Shown here: positions 22,059 to 32,435 of the stretch, one piece after another
How positions within the stretch are numbered: position 1 is the stretch's first letter
Layout: the number at the start of each line of letters is the position of its first letter
Source of the DNA: Triglochin maritima
Taxonomy: Eukaryota; Streptophyta; Magnoliopsida; Alismatales; Juncaginaceae
DNA: 64,000 nucleotides
NCBI GenBank assembly: GCA_963682175.1
Contig: OY821772.1
Location: 54,582,925 to 54,646,924, forward strand
Direction of reading: 5' to 3'
Made by a program: the position numbers and the translations under genes
Notes under the pieces: model-generated
What the model saw: the letters and a program-made list of their open reading frames with translations, nothing else
The model's database searches: none
What the model was told of the DNA's origin: nothing

Positions 22059-22342
22059 TCAGATACCAATTGATGCACACACTGAACATAAGAACATAAT
22101 GTTCTAGTAGTGGGTAGCATTAACTTCGTAAAGCCTAGCCCCATCATTTGACCTACGACTGTCTCTTAATTTGTTATTGAGGAAAAAACAACACATAATT
22201 ATAAGATGCTATCTTAAAACCACTAATTATAATTTTCATAAAAATGGTTGAACAAGTAAAATGTATAAATTTAAGCAACTTCACCTATCCAGGGAGGAGT
22301 GTTGAACCATAATTGGTTTTTTTCATTTCCTAGTTTGGTGTC

Positions 22343-22942
22343 CTAAATTCCCACAATTCTTGTATTTGTGTCTTCTTTGTGCGTTCGTCGGCTCGTCAGA
22401 TTTTTTTCCCTTTTTAATGCGGGTCTTCCAAGTTTCCTCCTGGTCTTCGGTGGTAACACTAGACTGACTTCTTTGACCCAATTTGCTCTATCTGGCATTG
22501 GACTAGTGTTCATCGCGTAAACGCGTCTATATTTCTTGACAATGTACCATTCACTCACGTAATTCTCCCACACTACACTCCTAAGTGTTGAAAGCAAGAC
22601 ACAAACATGCTTGCAAGGTAAGCCCATGATTTGCCACATTCCACTTGAACAAGTCTTCTCACTGAGGTGTATAATACATCTCCTCTTGCCAAATGTAACT
22701 TCTGTGAGGGTGACACTTGATTGTACGATGGTGTAGCTCCCCAACTCTCTTGTCGTATTATGCAACCACTTCTTCGCTAGCGGTACCAAAGTTCTAGTCC
22801 ACGTCTTTACCTTGCATTGACGAGTATAAATGGTATTCATGTACTTCTGTCGCAATGTGTCAACCATACTAACAACAGGGTAGTGTCTTACTTTATTGAT
22901 GTATGCATTGGATCTATGAGTAATTTCATGCTTTCCGCCCAC
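22343..22942 (-). pseudogene. MULE transposase C-terminal fragment with SWIM zinc finger
   Basis: An open frame of 199 residues on the minus strand matches the C-terminal part of mudrA-type transposases. RSNAYINKVRHYPVVSMVDTLRQKYM precedes the SWIM-type finger C-x8-C-x-H (CSSGMWQIMGLPCKHVC; the usual first CxC pair reads CSSG here, so one Cys of the motif appears replaced). The tail is basic (TRRKLGRPALKREK). The catalytic core is absent: the frame begins abruptly at 22942, where PMD sequence in the opposite orientation takes over. I infer a fragment left by rearrangement or a fusion element. Confidence 0.75.
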
Positions 22943-25236
22943 ATCGGGAGCGGAAGATTATTGAGCGTGATTATCCTCGTTCGCGTATGTGGGCTGTCCG
23001 GGCCGAGGATAAGAGCGAAGGTCGACTTCTTTCTATTCGTAGACGGCTAGATCAGATGACTGCATCGCAGGTATATAATGTATATATCATTCACGTTTAT
23101 TTAAATAATGTTGAACGTTTTATTTAAACCGCAAGTGCACGGCCGCGATGAAGCGGTGGCAAGTACGGGTCGTCCTCAGGGAGGTGAGCAAGCTCTTGTT
23201 TATCAGAAATCAAGTGACAAAAATTGGGGGAGAAAGATTGATTATGCTACTCTACACTAAACTACGCTAAGAAGTATGAAATGCAAAAGGAAGAACCAAA
23301 CAATGAAATAAGAACTAAGCTAAGAACAAAGGAAAATGCTGGAATACAGAAATGGGAAAACCCCTAAGGGGTGGAGTGAGTGCACACATGCAAAGAGGTG
23401 GGTGTAGAATGCATTCTTTAAGCACATGAATGTGGTGTTTATCAAGCATAGGAAGTGTCTAAATGTTATGGCAAAACCTATCAATCTATTCACCAACTTA
23501 GTTGATTAACATTTACATATGCAAGTTGTTTATTTCAGAACCTAAACAAGCATGAGAGGTGTCTAATCATTTTGGCAAAACTCATCAAGTTATAAATTCT
23601 ATCCTAAACAAGCAAGCATACATTCACGTTTTATCAACACATAAAAAATAAAGCATTCATCCCATTCTCTAATGCATGTATGTACATCTACTCCACCCCC
23701 CAAAGGGGATGGAACTACTCACTAAACATTACACTAATTATTAAACTAAACAAAGAAAGCATATTAACTAAGCTAATAAAACTAATGAAATGAGATTAAG
23801 CAAAGCAAAATAAGAAACATAAAACAAACAACATAATAAAGAAAACTTGTATTAAAATGACTCACATTAAAAGTAGCATCCTCCTACTTTAGTGTGTGCT
23901 TCAAGACCTCACTTCTAGTAGGAAGAATAGCCACTTAAAATATGGAGTGATTACAAAGGAAGGTGAAGAGTTCTATTTATAGGCATGGAAAAAGCTAATC
24001 CGGGACAATCCCCCGATGTGGGACTAAACCAATACCACAAATGGACTAAGCATACACTAATACACGTGCTACAGAAAACTAAGTGGATCCTGGGCTATAT
24101 GGACCGCCAATTAGCGGTTCCAGACCGCCAATTGGCGGTCTATAAGCTTTAGATCCGTCTAGTTTTCTTTGTGGGCTTTGCTTGAAGTATTTCTTGGTCT
24201 TGGATGCATCTACTTTGTTTATTGGAGCTCCGACCCGAATGCAATTGCTAAAATACTCCCCATGATGGTGTGAAGTATTCTGTTTTGCTATTAGGTCCTT
24301 ATGTCTTGCGTTCAGGTCATTCTCCCTTGCATTTTGGTCCCCATGTCTCACAATCCAGTCCTTTTTCCCAGCTTTTGGGTCCTTTTATGTTTCATCTCTT
24401 CAAACCTATTTATTCCTGAAAACTAAACATAAAACTCGTAACATAGCATTGTTTAGGTGAAAGATAATGGATATACGATACAAATATAAGCATGAAATGA
24501 TGTCAATCAAATAACAACTTTATTATTATTAACGTATAAACATTTAGGTGGAGTGGTTGTCGTATGATCCTGAGTCTGCTGTAGTTGTGCCGATGACTAC
24601 ATTTATGAGCGTTATTCGTTATAGGGATATCACAGAGCCTTATTTACCTGATCGCGTGTTACGTCAGTTAGGTTACGTTCATGTGATCCAGGTTGACATC
24701 CCGACACCCGAGCATGCAGTACGGTCTGCGATTGCGACGACGTACGACGTCAGGCATAGCGTTTCGTTCGCGGAATCGGTTTGGAGGACATTTCCGAGAG
24801 TAGGACGATTTCACCTGGACGATCTGAGTCGTAGCCGCGACCCCAATTTCACCTGGACGATCTGAGTCGTAGTCGCGACCCCTCCACTTGTGATGCAGAT
24901 TATTTGCAGTGGTTCAGTAGGTGCTCACATCCACTTATCGTACGTGGTATCATTCCGAGACCGGAGAGACCACTGGATAGGACATGTGTCGATGCGGTAA
25001 GTTTATCTAATTTTATTTGTAATGTATATTTTGTTATTATTGTTAATGTACGTTAATTTTTATGTTACATACAGTGGATGAGTAGGGCGATACAGTGTAC
25101 GCAGTCGTTCTTGCGACAGAGAGACATGATGCCGACTGAGGATACGAGACTTGCGTGTGCAGATTGGGATCGCCTCATCGAGGATTGGAACAGCCAGTTG
25201 GGCATTTCAGACAATGATTCGGATGTTGAGTTGTAG
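22943..25236 (+). pseudogene. Plant mobile domain gene, C-terminal half, interrupted
   Basis: Coding blocks: about 22943-23070 (RERKIIERDYPRSRMW to QMTASQ, GT donor), 24548-24996 (VEWLSYDPESAVVVPMTTF, TEPYLPDRVLRQLGY, then HPLIVRGIIPRPERP) and 25075-25236 (WMSRAIQCTQSFLRQ to DNDSDVEL, stop). These match the C-terminal half of plant mobile domain (MAIN-like) proteins. The N-terminal half is missing: the gene starts where the MULE fragment ends. A 38-bp tandem duplication (24809-24846 and 24847-24884) shifts the frame, because 38 is not a multiple of three. The intron 23071-24547 is enlarged by a repeat. A pseudogene as read, but the downstream exon is clean. Confidence 0.7.
23095..24520. repeat. 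Non-coding insertion in PMD intron (CCGCAAGTGCACGG type)
   Basis: About 1.4 kb of AT-rich sequence begins near TTTAAACCGCAAGTGCACGG, with CAAGTACGGGTCGTCCTCAGGGAGG 50 bp later. This phrase pair is familiar from non-coding parts of plant retrotransposons. Later there is an inverted repeat around GACCGCCAATTAGCGGT/ACCGCCAATTGGCGGT (24100-24140). No protein-coding frame and no clear target duplication were seen. Confidence 0.5.
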
Positions 25237-25740
25237 TTCACTTGCTCTTACTATCGTTTTATTATATGTTACACTATTACTACATTTGTTGGTATTTGCT
25301 TATGCTTATCTGTGTACTCTTTATTATTTATTTCTTACGAACATATCTTCTACTTATTTCTTTGACTATCATATTTTTAATATTTATTTCTCACGAACAT
25401 ATTTTCTACTTATTTCTTTAGATATCAAATAATACTTAAATTTAATATCTGGTAAAAAACAACACGATATAAGTACAAATACACGATATATTATGCATTA
25501 CAAATGCATTACAAATTACAATCAAAATGTACTACGTAATCGGTTCCAATACGTCATCTTACTTTCGTATTGATCCTCCAATCCAACAACACTCTCATCT
25601 CTCATTTACAAGCTTCCTCGATTATTGTAAATCTTTCTTTACTATCAAAAAGCTCACTGTAATCTACTCCATCACCACCAAAATCTTGCAACGGAACCTG
25701 AAAAAAATTAATTTAACAAAAAAAATATTTTTTTTTAAAA
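25237..25740. other. AT-rich flank, no gene seen
   Basis: Downstream of the PMD stop. Probably 3' UTR and transposon subterminal sequence leading to the palindrome array. No reading frame is supported. Confidence 0.4.
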
Positions 25741-25744
25741 AAAA

Positions 25745-25895
25745 CCGGGCGTCTGCCCAAAACGCCTCCACGTTCGTGGAGGCCCCTCAATAAGATGCCT
25801 CCACTTGGTGGAGGCGTCTGGCTAAGACGCCCCCACCTTGGTGGAGGCGTCGTATCCAGACGCCTCAACCTAGGTGGAGGCGTCTTAGCTAGACA
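25745..25895. repeat. Array of four GCCTCCAC/GTGGAGGC palindromes, 33-bp period
   Basis: Palindromes start at about 25764, 25797, 25829 and 25862, a period of 32-33 bp. Each is GCCTCCAC-loop-GTGGAGGC with a 3-4 nt loop and a linker of the GTCTGGCTAAGAC type, itself partly palindromic. Strongly similar to the array at 714-845. The array lies downstream of the MULE/PMD fragments. Confidence 0.8.
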
Positions 25896-25899
25896 TTTT

Positions 25900-27160
25900 C
25901 GTGGTGTTGGTACTAGGAATGTGAGTAAGACTGAGTCAAACACATTGTTTAAAGACATGAGACGAAATGAGTATTAATTGATTTGTTAAGGGCAAAAATG
26001 TAATTTTTGGGGCGATTTAAGTAGTTTTCCGGCGACGAATAGTAGCCCCCTATTTTTAAGTGTTCTTCTAGAAGATTATTTAAATTGCGGATAATGGTAA
26101 AGAATTACTTCCCTGAGACCTTTAGATTCACATACGCTAAATGTTAGTTTATTTCTAATTATGAAATCAACAAAAATCTTTTTACTTTTAATTGTAAAAT
26201 ATCTTCTGAAATTTAAAGTTTTACTAGTTGTATTTAAAACCAATTGACGTGAATCCACTACCGGTGATATATTATTCTTAACTTTACATGCAAATAAATG
26301 TCTACTTAAATGACGGGTCCTCCACATGACTTAGCCGAATATGACCACAGTTGATACACCTAACGGTTGGTTTACCCTCAACATTTTGTCTTTTTTTTCA
26401 AAATCAACTCATACTGGAGATGTTTTTTCCTTGTATTTTACCCTAACGAGTTAAAAATCAACCCATACCGCGATCCGATTAGTTTTAGAATTTTTTTTCC
26501 TAGTTTTAAAATTTTGGATTTAAATTTTATTAAATAAAAAAATTACGGCCCATATTCGACTCATTTATTATACAAGTTAAAAAAGAAAAATTCAAACTCG
26601 ACCCATATAACCCATAAAAAGGGATCGTGTTTGTGTGTGTCACACTTTACCCACAAATCCGCTATTTCTTACAAAAATAACAATCAATTACATTTTGTCA
26701 ATTTTATTTGATTAGAAAGAGTATTTGAAATTCAACATAACTAGTTGTTAATTGGCCGCTAAAATAGTTTGAAAAAAATTAAAAGTATGAAATTTTGTAT
26801 CAATTAAATTTATTATTAAACATGTATATATTATATAAATATCTATATCTATAAACGGCTTCAACACATGTTACATGTGGTAAATTCAAACTCGATCCAT
26901 TTAATTATCAGGTTAATACGTGTGTAACTTTATGACATAAATCTATTTAGGTCAAACCCAATTCCTTATTTCCGTGAGACGTTATCTTACACGTGACATG
27001 TGTCTTGTAAATTGTAACGAAGCATTTGCTTTCTCGGAAAAAGATAACCCGCTTTTACTTTCGGCAAAGTAATAAAGTACGTCCGAAAGAACATCCGGAG
27101 ATTCCGACATATTCCTTTCTCAAAGAAACTGCAATCTTCGGAAAAGGACATAATGGTTGT
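25900..27160. other. Intergenic, AT-rich, no gene seen
   Basis: Contains the phrase GGGGCGATTTAAGTAGTTTTCCGGCGACGA near 26010, shared loosely with 1060-1090, and phrases such as CAACTCATAC/CAACCCATACC near 26400-26600 that look like a decayed transposon. No protein-coding evidence. Confidence 0.4.
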
Positions 27161-27164
27161 TGAC

Positions 27165-27755
27165 GTAGGGCCCTGGATGTAGCTCTTAAATGTTAGCTTC
27201 TGATCAGAAGTCAGCTTCTGGGAATGTAGATTGAAGAACAGTTTTTTCTTGATGGTTGAGAGTTGTTTGGATAGGCAGAAGTCTTCTGGTAATAGATAAT
27301 GTATTGTCAAAGGAAATTCCTATATTGCCCCTAGACTTTGATTAAATTAAGATTCATTATAAATTCGTTTTAATTGTTTTTTTCAAAAAACTTTATTTTG
27401 AAAACATGTTTTTTATTTGTTTATATTTAAAAAAATTAAAATTAAAATATTGTTGTAACCCGGATTGATCTCCAAATGATATGTGAGGTAAATTAATACA
27501 AAGTTTGATTAAATAAAAGATTATATAGGTATATGTTAAAAATGAACAGGGCTAGAATGGTCACAAAAATCCAACAAGTGGAGAAGCTGCCAGAAGCTCC
27601 CCCCTATAACTTCTAAATACAATACAATTTGGTGCCTTGAATTCCGTGCAGAGAGCTGAATTCTCAGCTCCCAAATTTATGTTTGGATGTAGTTTTTTCC
27701 CTGTAGCAGCTTCCAAGACAGAAGTTGTTACCAGAAACTGCATCCAAACGCCCCC
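27165..27755. mobile_element. MITE with GGGCGTTTGGATG-type ends
   Basis: The left end (GGGCCCTGGATGTAGC, then TCAGCTTCTG) and right end (CAGAAACTGCATCCAAACGCCCCC) are imperfect inverted repeats of a family common in plants. The body shares GAGTTGTTTGGAT and TGTCAAA..GAAAT with the element at 37852-38300. It directly abuts the Harbinger MITE at 27759. Target duplication not identified; non-coding. Confidence 0.55.
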
Positions 27756-27758
27756 TTA

Positions 27759-28499
27759 GTTCATTAACACCGGACGACTTTATCAACTCTCTTTCTCTTC
27801 AAAATCAGTTTTTTCTTTTTTCCACGTCAGTTTTTTCTTTCCTCAACTCACTTTCTTCTTTTTCTCATACTATTCACCTCTTAACCACAACCCAACACAA
27901 CCCACAATAACATGTATCTCTCCTCCACATCATTTCGGGGTCCCATCTTGGTAAAATTTTAAAAAAAATTAAAAAAAATCTAAAAAATCAACACAATTAT
28001 AAAACGTATTTTCAAAAAAATTAAAAAAAACTCAAACAAAAAATCAAAACAAAACCAAAACCAAAAAAATAATAATCAGAAATTAATAAAAAAATGCCCT
28101 AAGGCATGGTTAACGGTAGTGTTTTGAGGTCATGGGCGACCTGACGATCGGGTTAAAACTTTTTTAACCCCGTAAAATCAAGGTCGTGGATGACCGGGTC
28201 GACGACCCAGTCGTCCATTATTTTATTAATTTCTGAATTATTTTTTTGTTTGTGGTTTTGTTTTTGTTTTGATTTTTTGATTTTTTTTTAATTTTTACCA
28301 AGATGGACCCCGAAATGATGTGGATGAGAGAGATATGTTGTTGTGGGTTGTGTTGGGTTTTGATTAAGAGATGAATAGTATAGGAAAGAGAAGAAAGTGG
28401 GTTGAGGAAAGAGAAAACTGATGTGGAAGAGAGAGAATGCTGATTTGAAGAGAGAGATAGCTGATGACTAGGTCGTCCAGGTCATAGTTAGTGATGAAC
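27759..28499. mobile_element. Harbinger (Tourist-like) MITE, TSD TTA
   Basis: A 741-bp element with arms of about 250-300 bp. The left arm starts GTTCATTAACACC and the right arm ends TAGTGATGAAC. Paired phrases include CCACTTTCTTC/GAAGAAAGTGGG, CACATCATTTCGGGG/CCCCGAAATGATGTG and CCATCTTGGTAAAA/TTTTACCAAGATGG. It is flanked by TTA on both sides (27756-27758 and 28500-28502), as expected of PIF/Harbinger. The centre contains smaller palindromes (GGTCATGGGCGACC and CCGGGTCGACGACC). No coding capacity. Confidence 0.8.
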
Positions 28500-28502
28500 T
28501 TA

Positions 28503-30401
28503 GTGACACCATTGGATATTTTAAACATTTCAACACAAAGTCAAGAGTGTATATATTTTTATAGAATTGTATGAATATTCTTTAAATAAGATAAAATTTC
28601 ACCAACATCGACCTTTAGCATTCGTAGTATAATCTTAATTATCTTGAAATCGAGCAAAACTTGTGGTTGTATCCTTTGGTCTGTCACAATAACTCTGATT
28701 TTCATCTAATTATTTCAACCTTGCATGACAATGAATTAGATGCCGAAGTCAACTGCGGCATCACAACTCGCAAGAGAGAAGTGACCAGCATATATAATTT
28801 TAAATTTGGTTGAAGAATATTTAATATATTTATTGAATCTCAAAGGGAGAAGATGATATTTTTAAATTACAAGATGTTTGAATTATTAAATTCAAAATGT
28901 TGACGTCGCATGCACGCTTTTGCAAGCCTCCACGCCTTTTTGTTTGATAATAAGTGCACTACAAACGATTTCTCAGCTAAATCCATCGAATTAGCCAATG
29001 ACCGGTTTAACAAAATCGGCGTGTGTTGCTTGCTCAACATTCATGAACATACACAATCTAATGACCGTGAAAACCTTAACTTGAACTAATTCAGATTACG
29101 AAACTTTGAATTGTAAGTCGTACCTAAAAAACATTAACTTTGTAGTGCAAATATAAACTAATTCAGTTACGAAACTGCGAATGGTAAGTCAGGAAACTAG
29201 ATCTTCTTAGAGAACTCTTGAATAGATTTTGTTGTTTAAGTTCTCCAACGACATTTTTGGTGAATGCACAATTTGGTGAAAATTTTAAATTTGTTTACTG
29301 GTTAGTAAAACCGGAGAAATCTGCATTTCTATTTCCTACCGGCCCATACACACAAAAATGGCAGAGAAAAAAAGAAAAATTTGATTTGTTTTCACTTGTT
29401 TGCTTAGATATGAGATAAGAGAGAATATTAGTTTCTCTACGTTGGATAGAAAGGTGGAAAGAAAAAAATATCGAAATGACCAAACTATCATCCTGGAGGG
29501 AAGGGAAAAAAATATATCATGGTCCTTCAGCGAGCTATAAAGTTGAAACAACAAATGGTAATTTGGGATGTTAAAATTAATCCAAAATCTTGTTTGTTTT
29601 CTTTTTTAATTGTGTTACATTAAATTCCAATATGAGATTCCAATTGTGCTAGGAAAATTGATGATGTAATTTTTTATGCGTCCGTCAGTTTCCAAACGCA
29701 TGAGACGATTGATATTCCTCCATTTCCCTCAAATTTTTGACTAAAATAAGAAAAAAACTCAGTTTTTCTCTAATTTTCTTCTAGCGGTATACACCATAAA
29801 TGAGAGTCAGTGGCTTACTCATCGGAGCGAGGATCCAATATCCAAAACGTTGATAAGTAAGAGGTAAAGGTCTCAATAAGGTAATTAACTAATTATTGGC
29901 ACATTACACACCTTGTCCCTAAGGAGTGTTGTAGACTTTTGGTTGCTTGCCATATATGCAAAACCTCGATATTGAAGTGGATTTCGTGGTTGGGAGTTGG
30001 GATGAACAAGCTCCATGTCATTTTGTGGTTTGCGACTATGGATGTGGGAAGAATAACTTGCTTTTGTGACTTGCAGTGGAATTTGTATGGAAATATCAAA
30101 GCACCGGGGTCAACAAGTCTGGTTTCTCTTGGATTTTGGACTTTACATGATAAAATATATACTAATTAGAATTTTGTTTTCCTTAAAATTTGAATTTTAC
30201 ATAGTTAAATACACACCATCTTATTTTTGTTTTCACAAAATTCAGATTTTACACAATTAAGTACATTTATACTAGATTTTTAAAATTCATATTTTTTTCT
30301 CCTTCAGATAACGCCCCTAACTTAAAATTCTGTGACGGCTGTAGTCTAACAGCAAGTCAGCAACAACATGGCTCCTAACGGGGGCGTCGATGGTTTACCA
30401 C
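28503..30401. other. Intergenic, no gene seen
   Basis: AT-rich with many short open frames but no recognisable protein. A possible small CACTA-type MITE is listed separately. A direct repeat ACTAATTCAG(A)TTACGAAACT occurs near 29084 and 29157. Confidence 0.4.
28957..29147. mobile_element. Possible small CACTA-type MITE
   Basis: Begins CACTACAAACG and ends ACTTTGTAGTG, so both termini carry the CACTACAAA signature of CACTA elements in inverted orientation, 191 bp apart. A 3-bp target duplication is not visible, so chance pairing is possible. Confidence 0.35.
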
Positions 30402-30404
30402 TTA

Positions 30405-31635
30405 GAGCACCCTTAACGGGTGCTCTTTGCCCGGGCGCCCGGGCAGCCCTCCCTTAACGGGAGGGCGTGCCCAGGGTGGGGCTCCCTGGGCGGATTCTCG
30501 GGCGGCAGGCCACGTGCCGCCCTCCATTCGTCCGGATTTTTTTTGTTTTAAAAATAAAGATTATTTATATATAATTAGGATAATGTATTAATTAGGTAAA
30601 TGGAATTTAATTAATTAGGTATTACAAAATAATTGAAAAAATATTTTATGATTAATTAACAATTTTTTGATTTACTTAGATATAAAAAAATCATAAACAA
30701 ATTAAGAAATACAAAATACAAATACAATACATATACACTTCGGAAACAAAATACAATACAAGTACAGAATACGAAATACTGTAGGTCCTCGATGTTTGAG
30801 AAGTTCAAGCCTTGATCCAATCGTCTCGTCTTTAGTGAGTCACGCGTGTACTGTAGGTCCTCGATGCTTGAGAAGTCCACGCAAAGATGTAGAACACAAA
30901 GATGTAGAACGTCAATTTGGAGCTTTGCAAGCGCGATTCGCGACAGTAAAGAAGTCATCTCTTGCATGGAGTAAGATTGTACTTAACAAAATAATGACAG
31001 CTTGCATTGTAATGCATAATATGATAGTGGAGGATGAACGTGATTCCTTCGGTAATTTTGGAGATTAGAACGAATTTGTTTAGGATCAACCTGGAAATTC
31101 CGTGAACGACGTGGTTCGGTATTCCACTGACCGTGTATTGGATATTACCAGTTACTTGAGAAGGAGAGATTAAGTGCGTGATCGCACCACACATTTGAAC
31201 CTTCAAGACGGTTTGATCGACAATATATGACAACGCTTTGGAGGAAATGTGTCTTGATGTATTTGAACTTTAGTATTTAAGCATGTATTTTTAGTTTTAG
31301 TTTCTAAATTTCCGGTTAATGTACTATGTAATGTGATTTTCTAAATTTTAATAATATTTTCGTATTTATTAATTAAATGTTAATTAAAAACGAATGAATT
31401 GTTGATATTAAATAATTACGATAATGATTATTAATATATTTTGTTGATTGTTGAAAGAATTTTGAGAGAAGAATAAAAATAATGATGTTGCAACAAATAC
31501 TGTAGCGTGACTGAGTGGATTGGGTAATGGTTAAAGATTTTGTAGGAGGTTGATTTGTGCTGACGTGGCAGAAAGAGAAGCTGACGTGACTGAAAGAGAA
31601 AACATGACATCCGAGTCTGTCGGTTAATAGGTAAA
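30405..31635 (+). mobile_element. PIF/Harbinger remnant related to the 19.7-kb element
   Basis: The left end GAGCACCCTTAACGGGTGCTC followed by GCCCGGGCGCCCGGGC matches the terminal style of the element at 19710, and TTA precedes it. The right part contains GCTGACGTGGCAGAAAGAGAAGCTGACGTG, which matches the left subterminal region of that element in inverse orientation. It ends in a degenerate CTGTCGGTTAATAGGT. Inside is only a transposase C-terminal relic. The right end lies about 40 bp from the pyruvate kinase TATA box. Confidence 0.65.
30870..31245 (+). pseudogene. Harbinger DDE transposase, C-terminal relic
   Basis: In frame from about 30870: RKDVEHKDVERQFGALQARFATVK, then WSKIVLNKIMTACIVMHNMIVEDERD, the typical last block of PIF/Harbinger transposases (it contains the conserved Glu of the DDE triad in DVERQFG). 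It then meets a TAG at 31066-31068. Homology continues through further stops (RDRTTHLNLQDGLIDNI) to about 31245. The front two thirds, including both Asp residues, are gone. Confidence 0.75.
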
Positions 31636-31675
31636 AACAAGGCAGGGAAATGGCACGTCTTCGCACGTAACAACC

Positions 31676-31682
31676 TATATAA
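31676..31682 (+). promoter_or_regulatory. TATA box of the pyruvate kinase gene
   Basis: CCTATATAAGACC is followed within about 30 bp by a pyrimidine-rich leader (CCTCACCTCCTTCCTCACC). The leader appears to contain a 5' UTR intron: a donor at CCTCAG|GTCCG near 31822 and an acceptor just before 32405, ahead of the ATG at 32436. Two TGACGTG motifs (31561 and 31582) lie about 90-115 bp upstream, inside transposon-derived sequence. Confidence 0.65.
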
Positions 31683-32435
31683 GACCCTCACCTCCTTCCT
31701 CACCTCTGCCACGTGTTCCTCCCGATCTCGATTTCCCAAACCAAAACCCCTGCGACCATTCCAAGTCTCCCCATTCCACTCCCCCATCGCGATCCGATCT
31801 TCCTTCTCCCGCTTCCCTCAGGTCCGATTCTCCTCTCCCCTTTGCTTTCTCCAGTTCCGGTGGTTTTAACTTTTTAAGTGTTGTGTTCCTTTGTTTTGCG
31901 GTGATTGATTCTTGTGAAATGGTTTGGATCGAGATTCGAGAGTTGTGTTGTTTTTTTCCTTTTTTTTTAATTTTGATGTTTTTTTACTGTGGTTTAGTAG
32001 AGCCGTAGAGGAGTTGGAAATCTGATCTGATCTGGTTCTAATTCTAGTTTTAAGGCAATTTTTTGGAGTCTGGGCCCTTGATCGATGAATTTCGACTTTT
32101 TCCGGATAATTTTTGGACACCTTGAGCTTGAGCCCTTGATCAATAGGTTTTGACTTTCTTCGACGAGTTTTTGACACTTTGAACTCTTGATCTGTAAATT
32201 TTAACTTTTTTCAACAAGTCTTTCGACACCTTGAGCCCTTGATCAGTAAATTTGGCCGTCAATTTTCCTGTAAAAAAATCTAACAATAGTTATTTCAGTT
32301 GCTCATTTTCCTGTCATTTTTCTTTTTCTTTCCAGTTAGTGGTTAGCAGATGAAGTCGTGATGTAAAACAGATGTCATTGACTTATGTTTTTATGTGTTT
32401 GAAGGGTTTGAAGGACTTTTTGAGATTGCAAAGAG

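Noticed and set aside
25745..25895. CRISPR-like array
   Set aside because: The regular 33-bp spacing invites the idea, but this is plant nuclear DNA, the units are palindromes with similar linkers rather than repeats with unique spacers, and there are no cas genes.
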